From: Candidatus Peregrinibacteria bacterium
GTDB taxonomy: Bacteria > Patescibacteriota > Gracilibacteria > UBA1369
NCBI GenBank assembly: GCA_020849575.1
Contig: JADLFY010000103.1
Span: 1 to 11,132, forward strand
DNA length: 11,132 nt
Reading direction: 5' to 3'
In this document: positions 7,061 to 11,132 of the stretch, one piece after another
How the letters are laid out: every line of letters begins with the position of its first letter
How positions within the stretch are numbered: the stretch's first letter is position 1
Notes under the pieces: generated by a model
What the model was told of the DNA's origin: nothing
Seen by the model: only the letters and a program-made list of their open reading frames with translations
Database searches by the model: none
Position numbers and translations under genes: made by a program

Positions 7061-8149
7061 TTATACTTTAGCGAAATCAGAAAGTTCACAACCGAATTTC
7101 TCATTTAGCAGATGATCTATTTCATCAGCTTTATTGGCTAATTCAGAAAAATTTCGCTGCAATTGTTCACGATCAACTGAATCCATATCACCCAGATAAA
7201 TTCTATAGGACAGATAAACCAGATTATTATTGATGCCCAAATAGAATGGAGCATGTGGCTGGCCCAAAATATATTTATAGAATTCTTCAATTTTATCCTT
7301 GGGTAATTTTACCAGTGGAGAAGTAGCACAAAGATAATAATTTCTCATAATAAAAATTCTGATCAAAGCACTTCCTTTGTGGAATTCCCAGAAATCCTGA
7401 CCTGACCTGGCAATTACCGGGTCGACCTGCATACCTTCAATAGCCTTTTCTACAAACAGTGCAATCGGACTTACCTGTGGTTCAGCAAAATATTTGGCCA
7501 CATCAACCTCCATTCCGCAATTCGGACAATATTCAATTTTATCAAAAATCAAATGATTACAGGAAACACATTTAAAGGAATATTTCATTTCCTTATTCTC
7601 GGCAAACGAATTCAATTCATCCAATAATTGATTTGCTGGCACGGCAAACCCGACATTATCAGCATTATTAAATTTGCAGGTAGTTACACCAATCACTTCA
7701 CCTCGTGAATTTACCATTGGTCCACCACTATTTCCCGGATTTACGGCAGCATCAGTCTGAATATAGCGTTTGCCATCCAACAGCTGATCGGCAGATGAAA
7801 TAATACCATTGGTAATAGTGAAAGGCATTCCAAAAGGGAAACCCAGCACTGACACCGGTTCCATACTTTGAATATTTTCTACGGATTGCACAGTCAGACT
7901 GGGCAAATCCAAGGGGCCTTCAGGTAAAAGAAAAGCCAAATCATAAGTCGGATTGATAAACACGACTTTAGCCGGGAAACGGTCTTTATTTTGTGTTTCC
8001 AGACCTACACGCATAAATCCGGAAATGACATGATAATTGGTCACGATAATTCCTCTATCCTTCAGATAGAATCCGCTCCCACTGCCCGCAGCCGTGCTTA
8101 TTTTTACTACGGCTCTCGATAATGCTTTTAAATCAGTTGTAATATCCAT
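7061..8149 (-). CDS. Cytoplasmic trypsin-like serine protease with zinc ribbon and C-terminal YbjN/chaperone-like domain
   Basis: This 362-aa protein combines three parts. Residues 1-180 are an S1C (HtrA/Deg-like) trypsin fold with complete triad H40 (TNYHVISG), D70 (TYDLAFL) and S141 (NPGNSGGP). Residues 192-213 form a zinc ribbon with C194xxC197 and C208xxC211. Residues 225-362 are an alpha/beta domain that I tentatively liken to YbjN or type III secretion chaperone-like folds. HtrA proteases usually have a signal peptide or membrane anchor plus PDZ domains; this one has none of these, so it should act in the cytoplasm on substrates recruited in another way. The C-terminal domain aligns by eye with the upstream gene product, including NxADxxD(x4)EKFG. 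The ATG lies 7 nt after that gene's stop, so the two are very likely cotranscribed and coupled. Protease and ribbon calls are firm; the third domain's family is inference. Confidence 0.85.
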   Translation of the reverse strand: MDITTDLKALSRAVVKISTAAGSGSGFYLKDRGIIVTNYHVISGFMRVGLETQNKDRFPAKVVFINPTYDLAFLLPEGPLDLPSLTVQSVENIQSMEPVSVLGFPFGMPFTITNGIISSADQLLDGKRYIQTDAAVNPGNSGGPMVNSRGEVIGVTTCKFNNADNVGFAVPANQLLDELNSFAENKEMKYSFKCVSCNHLIFDKIEYCPNCGMEVDVAKYFAEPQVSPIALFVEKAIEGMQVDPVIARSGQDFWEFHKGSALIRIFIMRNYYLCATSPLVKLPKDKIEEFYKYILGQPHAPFYLGINNNLVYLSYRIYLGDMDSVDREQLQRNFSELANKADEIDHLLNEKFGCELSDFAKV

Positions 8150-8156
8150 GGTAAAT

Positions 8157-9284
8157 TTATTGGTTAGAAACTGTCGGATTGGTCATTTCCATAACTGTAT
8201 TAGCTGCTTTCCAAAGAGCCTCAGAAGCCAGCTTCCATTCTTTTTGACTGGCATTTTTTAATCCTTCATTGAGAATTTTGGTGATTTCAGCTGGAATTTC
8301 ATTCCGGAAATAAAGATTAAATATTCCATACATCAGGCTAAGTGTAGCCCCGATATGATCGGCACTGCCCATTTCATTTTTGGCCCGATCATAGAAAGTT
8401 CGGAGATTATTTTGAATTGCTGCAATATCAGATCTGGTCTTGGATGAAATGAAAACATTGGGTTTATACATACATGAGGCAAATTTGGCCCGGTCAAAAG
8501 TTTTCAGTTTTTCCAAAACCAATTTGGCCTTGGCAATTAAATCAGGTAATTGTGCCTGAGCTCCCAGATCAAAAATTCCTTTTTCAATTTCTGTACGTAT
8601 ATATCCCTGTGTACCACAGTAATAATCAATTTTCATAAAAGTCATCGCCAAAGTATCCCAGCAAAAACCAAAAAATCTTTTACTTTCAAAATAAGCCAGG
8701 TAATCAGTAGCTTCTTTTAAATATTCCTGATATTTCTGCCAGCCTTTTTCTACGTCTCCTTCCGCCCATTGTGTGGCCTGAACTTCAACCATTCTCTGTG
8801 CACCAAATTTCTCTATGAACATGTCATCATAATAATCGGCATTATTACAGATCTCTCTAAAAATATCGTAGAGTTTATAAGGATCGCATAATTCAATTGG
8901 GCATTTGTATTCAAACCACAGCTCATCGTTTTTCATCACTATCTGGGTCAGAACAAGTATATTGAAATTGATGTCCGCAACCTGTCTGAGTAATGGCAAG
9001 CCTCCAGTAGCCGGAACCCTTACAAAAGGAGCTGACACAAAAAACATATTATCCTTCAAAGTAATTGTCAGTCTGATCGACCCATGTGGAATTACAAATT
9101 CACTTTGATCCGGATTGCTATGTTTATCAAAAATACTTCCATCTATATATCTCAGTGTTGCCAAAACTGCCTCTCTATAATTTTTTGCCTCAAAGGTCTG
9201 CATAACCGTTGGCCAATAAGCTATGTTTAGCTTGCTGGTACTAATCCCCAGCAGGGATTCATCAAAAATGGGTGCCGTATTCAT
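8157..9284 (-). CDS. Uncharacterised protein with YbjN/chaperone-like domain, partner of adjacent protease
   Basis: I do not recognise this 375-aa protein as a named family. It has no signal peptide or membrane helix and should be cytoplasmic. Residues about 30-161 form an alpha/beta domain with strands around 62-90 and 108-128 and a terminal helix NNADYYDDMFIEKFG (147-161). This matches residues 339-353 of the adjacent protease (NKADEIDHLLNEKFG), and the preceding GS-I-N-P-V spacing also agrees, so the two share a domain. Residues 165-370 look wholly helical with several Trp and Tyr and end in EALWKAANTVMEM, possibly a repeat-like or protein-binding scaffold. The protease follows after 7 nt in the same operon. 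A role as adaptor, inhibitor or substrate of the protease is inference from this arrangement. The ATG at 9284 follows an A/T-only leader. Confidence 0.75.
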   Translation of the reverse strand: MNTAPIFDESLLGISTSKLNIAYWPTVMQTFEAKNYREAVLATLRYIDGSIFDKHSNPDQSEFVIPHGSIRLTITLKDNMFFVSAPFVRVPATGGLPLLRQVADINFNILVLTQIVMKNDELWFEYKCPIELCDPYKLYDIFREICNNADYYDDMFIEKFGAQRMVEVQATQWAEGDVEKGWQKYQEYLKEATDYLAYFESKRFFGFCWDTLAMTFMKIDYYCGTQGYIRTEIEKGIFDLGAQAQLPDLIAKAKLVLEKLKTFDRAKFASCMYKPNVFISSKTRSDIAAIQNNLRTFYDRAKNEMGSADHIGATLSLMYGIFNLYFRNEIPAEITKILNEGLKNASQKEWKLASEALWKAANTVMEMTNPTVSNQ

Positions 9285-9317
9285 TTAAATTTAAAAAGAA
9301 ATTCAAACGCTGTAATC

Positions 9318-9443
9318 CTATATCAGTCCATCTGACTCTGCAATAATTTTATCGTCCTTCACAATAACTGTCCCACAAGGGAGAGGTTCCTTAGATTTTT
9401 GAGCCAGTTCTATTGCCAATTTGATGAAATACTCTTTGTTCAT
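9318..9443 (-). pseudogene. Truncated cytidine/deoxycytidylate deaminase-like gene (N-terminal remnant)
   Basis: A 41-codon reading frame, ATG at 9443 to TAG at 9318, encodes MNKEYFIKLAIELAQKSKE, then PLPCGTVIVKDDKIIAES. This is the typical first helix and first two strands of the cytidine/dCMP/nucleoside deaminase fold (AIELA..S...P.G.VIVKD.KIIAE). Complete members run about 140-160 residues and need a later zinc site, HAE plus PCxxC. Neither appears before the next gene, whose ATG lies 33 nt further on. The remainder has therefore been deleted, or the gene is only a fragment. Expression cannot be judged, although a plausible promoter precedes it. A genuine small protein is the alternative, but the match to a deaminase N-terminus makes decay more likely. 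Confidence 0.6.
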
Positions 9444-9458
9444 TTTGTTGTTACTTTC

Positions 9459-9487
9459 AATTTATTGAACCTGTGACTACATGGCAA
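9459..9487 (-). promoter_or_regulatory. Candidate promoter before the deaminase remnant and protease operon
   Basis: On the minus strand TTGCCA (9487-9482) and TAAATT (9464-9459) are separated by 17 nt. Both match consensus at 4 of 6 positions or so. Transcription would start near 9452, just before the remnant's ATG, and could continue into the two downstream genes. This is consensus matching only. Confidence 0.3.
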
Positions 9488-9503
9488 AAATACTTAGTTC
9501 AAA

Positions 9504-9530
9504 CCAATTTTCGCTTGGCCAAAAAATTGG
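9504..9530 (-). terminator. Possible terminator hairpin overlapping the tRNA-Pro 3' end
   Basis: On the minus strand CCAATTTT (9530-9523) pairs perfectly with AAAATTGG (9511-9504) across an 11-nt loop, and TTTG follows. The first three bases are the CCA of tRNA-Pro, so the hairpin could end transcription or mark the 3' processing site. The stem is AT-rich and therefore weak. Confidence 0.35.
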
Positions 9531-9604
9531 TCGGAGTGGCGGGACTTGAACCCGCGACCTCACGCACCCCATGCGTACGCGCTAGCCAACTGCGCTACAC
9601 CCCG
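9528..9604 (-). tRNA. tRNA-Pro (GGG)
   Basis: The 77-nt cloverleaf folds fully. The acceptor CGGGGTG pairs with CACTCCG (one G-U pair), the D-stem GCGC pairs with GCGC, and the anticodon stem TACGC pairs with GCGTG. The T-arm is GCGGG-TTCAAGT-CCCGC. The anticodon loop ATGGGGT puts GGG at positions 34-36 (9570-9568), which reads proline CCC/CCU codons. The discriminator is A73 and the CCA end is encoded in the DNA. It lies 66 nt downstream of the DUF2200 stop codon and may have its own promoter. Confidence 0.95.
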
Positions 9605-9621
9605 ACAGCTTGGTAAGTTTT

Positions 9622-9650
9622 ATCATATTATTTTTCTCAGTCCTACCCAA
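9622..9650 (-). promoter_or_regulatory. Candidate promoter for tRNA-Pro
   Basis: On the minus strand TTGGGT (9650-9645) and TATGAT (9627-9622) are spaced by 17 nt. The -10 is a 5/6 match, the -35 only 3/6. Transcription would begin about 10 nt before the mature tRNA 5' end, a usual spacing. Confidence 0.35.
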
Positions 9651-9670
9651 AAATCCTCCTACCAGTTTTT

Positions 9671-10021
9671 CTATTTCCTTAAAATTTTCTCCATCGCTTT
9701 ACCTTTGGCCAATTCGTCAATCAGCTTATCCAAATAACGAACCTGTTGCACGAGTTTGTCTTCAATCTCCTCCACGCGATATCCACAAATGACCCCCGTA
9801 ATTTTTGAGGCATTTGGGTTGATGCGTGGAGCTTTTTTGAAAAACTCTTCAAAATTGCTGTTTTGGTCAATTTGCTGCTGCAGAGAATGTTGATCGTATC
9901 CTGTCAGCCAGCTAATGATAGTGTCTACTTCTGCTTTGGAACGGCCTTTTCTCTCAGCTTTCTGAATATACAGGGGATAGACGGCAGCAAACGAGAGGCT
10001 ATATATTCTTGCATTATTCAT
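9671..10021 (-). CDS. DUF2200 domain-containing protein
   Basis: This 116-aa soluble protein matches the DUF2200 family over its whole length. The opening [22 protein letters not shown], then [31 protein letters not shown] and the ending [21 protein letters not shown] are all conserved. The function of the family is unknown; members are small cytoplasmic proteins found in scattered bacteria. I chose the ATG at 10021 because homology begins there. A longer in-frame start at 10063 would lie inside tRNA-Leu and encode residues unlike the family. A weak GGA-containing site precedes the chosen ATG. The gene starts 12 nt after the CCA end of tRNA-Leu and is followed by tRNA-Pro, so it probably shares a transcript with tRNA-Leu and is released by tRNA processing. 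Confidence 0.88.
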   Translation of the reverse strand: MNNARIYSLSFAAVYPLYIQKAERKGRSKAEVDTIISWLTGYDQHSLQQQIDQNSNFEEFFKKAPRINPNASKITGVICGYRVEEIEDKLVQQVRYLDKLIDELAKGKAMEKILRK

Positions 10022-10033
10022 AATTTTTCCAAA

Positions 10034-10120
10034 TGGTGCGCGAGAGAGGACTTGAACCTCCATGCCCTAGCGTGCGCTACGACCTGAACGTAGTGCGTCT
10101 GCCAGTTTCGCCACTCGCGC
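10034..10120 (-). tRNA. tRNA-Leu (CAG)
   Basis: The 87-nt sequence folds as a class II tRNA. The acceptor GCGCGAG pairs perfectly with CTCGCGC, and the anticodon stem CTACG pairs with CGTAG around the loop TTCAGGT. This gives anticodon CAG (10086-10084), reading leucine CUG. A long variable arm follows, then the T-arm GGAGG-TTCAAGT-CCTCT. A73 and an encoded CCA complete the 3' end. It is the first gene of the minus-strand group and lies 12 nt before the DUF2200 start. Confidence 0.95.
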
Positions 10121-10137
10121 TTATCAGGTGCGCTATG

Positions 10138-10166
10138 AATCTAATTCAAAGCCTTCTTTTTTTCAA
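10138..10166 (-). promoter_or_regulatory. Candidate promoter for tRNA-Leu
   Basis: On the minus strand TTGAAA (10166-10161) and TAGATT (10143-10138) are separated by 17 nt. Initiation would fall about 10 nt before the tRNA 5' end. It is divergent from the promoter of the membrane-protein gene. Confidence 0.4.
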
Positions 10167-10173
10167 ACTTAAA

Positions 10174-10202
10174 TTGTCAAAAACTTCTTCAGCAACTATT
10201 AT
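10174..10202 (+). promoter_or_regulatory. Candidate promoter for the DUF6629-like gene
   Basis: On the plus strand TTGTCA (10174-10179) and TATTAT (10197-10202) are spaced by 17 nt, each a 5/6 consensus match. Initiation near 10209 would leave a leader of only about 15 nt before the ATG at 10224, with no Shine-Dalgarno. Confidence 0.5.
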
Positions 10203-10223
10203 ATAGTCAAATAAAATTACCAT

Positions 10224-10838
10224 ATGTGTTTTTGCGCACCAGCCAGTTTTATAGCGGGTGGAGGTATAGCCGGCGTTTCAGCAGTTATTAAACCAAAGAA
10301 AATTAAGCCCAGGAATAGAATGTTATTCTCTATACCATTCATTTTTTCTTTGCATCAAATTCTGGAAGGTTTTGTTTGGCTGACCTTTGGGTCAGTTTTT
10401 CAGATTTATTTTGCTTACGCTTTTGTAATTATTGCTTTTTTGCTCTGGCCGGCCTATGTACCTCTGGCTTTTTATAGACAGGAAACCAACTTGGACATCC
10501 GTAAAAAACTGCGTAATTTTATTCTTCCTGGTTTTTTGGTTTCCGGTTATTTGGCTTATTTTATGCTTCAAAATCAACTTCATTACGAAATACAGGGATG
10601 GCATATTGAATATTTTTATGATGTTTATGGGGAACAGATAGTAATGGCTCTCTATTTCCTGCTTACGGTTTTGCCACCAATGCTTTCCTCCGGCAAAATT
10701 CTCAAGCTGTTTGGAGTCATGTTGTCTTTGGCTTATTTTGTTAGTTTCTTCTTTTTCTATTCGGGTTTATTTTCTGTCTGGTGCTTCTTTGCAGCTATCA
10801 TGAGCCTTTTAATCATATTCCATTTAAGACAGGAATAA
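10224..10838 (+). CDS. Seven-helix membrane protein, DUF6629-like
   Basis: This 204-aa polytopic membrane protein has about seven hydrophobic segments, near residues 4-22, 33-53, 58-83, 99-116, 138-154, 158-179 and 181-200. The start MCFCAPASFIAGG and the second-helix pattern SLHQILEGFVWL (42-53), with H44-Q45 and E48-G49, match the conserved MCFSAxASF and QQxxEGxVWL motifs I associate with DUF6629. The usual Ser at position 4 is Cys here. The family's function is unknown; the conserved Cys, His, Gln and Glu in or near helices 1 and 2 could form a buried site, which is inference. The ATG at 10224 is supported by the N-terminal motif. It is transcribed alone, divergent from tRNA-Leu, with a near-leaderless promoter. 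Confidence 0.75.
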   Translation: MCFCAPASFIAGGGIAGVSAVIKPKKIKPRNRMLFSIPFIFSLHQILEGFVWLTFGSVFQIYFAYAFVIIAFLLWPAYVPLAFYRQETNLDIRKKLRNFILPGFLVSGYLAYFMLQNQLHYEIQGWHIEYFYDVYGEQIVMALYFLLTVLPPMLSSGKILKLFGVMLSLAYFVSFFFFYSGLFSVWCFFAAIMSLLIIFHLRQE

Positions 10839-10871
10839 TTTTGTAATAAAATTTCCAGTCGCTTTGTATCA

Positions 10872-10900
10872 ATTACTGTAAGTCCATGGTTTACAGTAAT
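10872..10900 (+). terminator. Perfect inverted repeat after the membrane-protein gene: terminator or operator
   Basis: ATTACTGTAA (10872-10881) and TTACAGTAAT (10891-10900) are exact reverse complements around a 9-nt spacer. ATTTCTTAAT follows. The stem is AT-rich and the T-run poor, so it may end the upstream transcript weakly. A dyad of this form 19 nt before the next ATG could also be a repressor site. Confidence 0.45.
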
Positions 10901-10919
10901 ATTTCTTAATATAAAATTA

Positions 10920-11132
10920 ATGAATCTTCCCACTAAATTACTTGCCGGTGTCCTGGTAACAGCATCTCTGGGTGCCTCTATCGTAGGAGCACAATCTACT
11001 TCAACTACCAATAACGTAGATAAAGCAGGTACTCCCAAAATGTTCCATCTGAAATTTGATCCAGCCAAACACGCTGAAGAACTAAAATTGATTGAAGCAG
11101 GGGATTATACTGCCTGGGCCGCTCTCCAAAAA
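10920..11132 (+). CDS. Exported protein, N-terminal part (cut by window end)
   Basis: The first 71 codons of a gene run off the window. Residues 1-24 form a signal peptide: a basic start MNLPTK, the hydrophobic run LLAGVLVTASLGASIVG, and likely cleavage after A24 (VGA|Q). The mature start is Thr/Ser/Asn-rich. Residues 52-71 read AEELKLIEAGDYTAWAALQK; an A-GDYxAW motif of this kind recurs in secreted proteins of Patescibacteria, where it can repeat along the chain, although only one copy is visible here. The function is unknown. The start was chosen because the signal peptide follows directly and no earlier in-frame start is evident. An inverted repeat lies 19 nt upstream. Confidence 0.7.
   Translation, partial: MNLPTKLLAGVLVTASLGASIVGAQSTSTTNNVDKAGTPKMFHLKFDPAKHAEELKLIEAGDYTAWAALQK

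Noticed and set aside
10022..10063. Longer N-terminus for the DUF2200 protein starting at 10063
   Set aside because: The extra 14 codons lie mostly within the tRNA-Leu T-arm and acceptor and do not resemble the family; homology starts at the ATG at 10021.
9863..10087. Plus-strand reading frame opposite DUF2200 and tRNA-Leu
   Set aside because: It runs through a tRNA gene and a conserved CDS; it is a shadow.
9528..10120. tRNA-flanking region as an integrated element with attachment sites
   Set aside because: No integrase, direct repeat of a tRNA 3' end or other mobility gene is visible in the window.
10757..11068. Minus-strand frame overlapping the membrane protein and exported protein
   Set aside because: It covers two better-supported plus-strand genes and has no recognisable features.

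Overview
The window is a compact, AT-rich bacterial chromosome segment. Intergenic gaps are short, leaders are A/T-rich, and almost no start codon has a convincing Shine-Dalgarno sequence. Short lone housekeeping operons sit beside secreted SLH and Thr/Ser-rich proteins, a DUF6629-like membrane protein and an exported protein carrying a GDYxAW motif. This mix resembles Candidate Phyla Radiation (Patescibacteria) genomes more than any model bacterium. That placement is inferred from gene style only; no rRNA or other taxonomic marker is present. All recognisable genes end in TAA or TAG and read with the standard code.

Region 1 (1-3202, minus strand) is a topA-nitroreductase operon. topA encodes DNA topoisomerase I but is split by one in-frame TAA at 1838-1840. 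Both sides are otherwise intact, in the same frame, and continue the expected TopA sequence. An NfsB-like FMN nitroreductase follows 6 nt downstream. Region 2 (3203-5678, plus strand) begins with a divergent promoter region in which candidate topA and pepF promoters overlap. It carries an M3 oligoendopeptidase F and a four-helix DoxX protein, and ends in a 12-bp hairpin. Region 3 (5679-6980, plus strand) is a secreted protein with a Thr/Ser linker, three SLH repeats, a C-terminal globular domain and a Thr-rich tail. A strong bidirectional terminator at 7030-7053 separates it from the converging minus-strand genes.

Region 4 (7061-10120) lies entirely on the minus strand. In transcription order it reads tRNA-Leu(CAG), a DUF2200 protein, tRNA-Pro(GGG), a 41-codon remnant of a cytidine/deoxycytidylate-type deaminase, a 375-aa protein, and a cytoplasmic trypsin-like protease. 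The last two genes are separated by 7 nt. The protease carries a zinc ribbon and a C-terminal domain that I can align by eye to the N-terminal part of its neighbour. This pair of partner-like proteins is the best candidate in the window for an undescribed system.

Region 5 (10121-11132, plus strand) starts from another divergent promoter region. It holds a seven-helix DUF6629-like membrane protein, a perfect inverted repeat, and the first 71 codons of an exported protein cut by the window end. No CRISPR array, insertion sequence, integrase or replication origin was seen.
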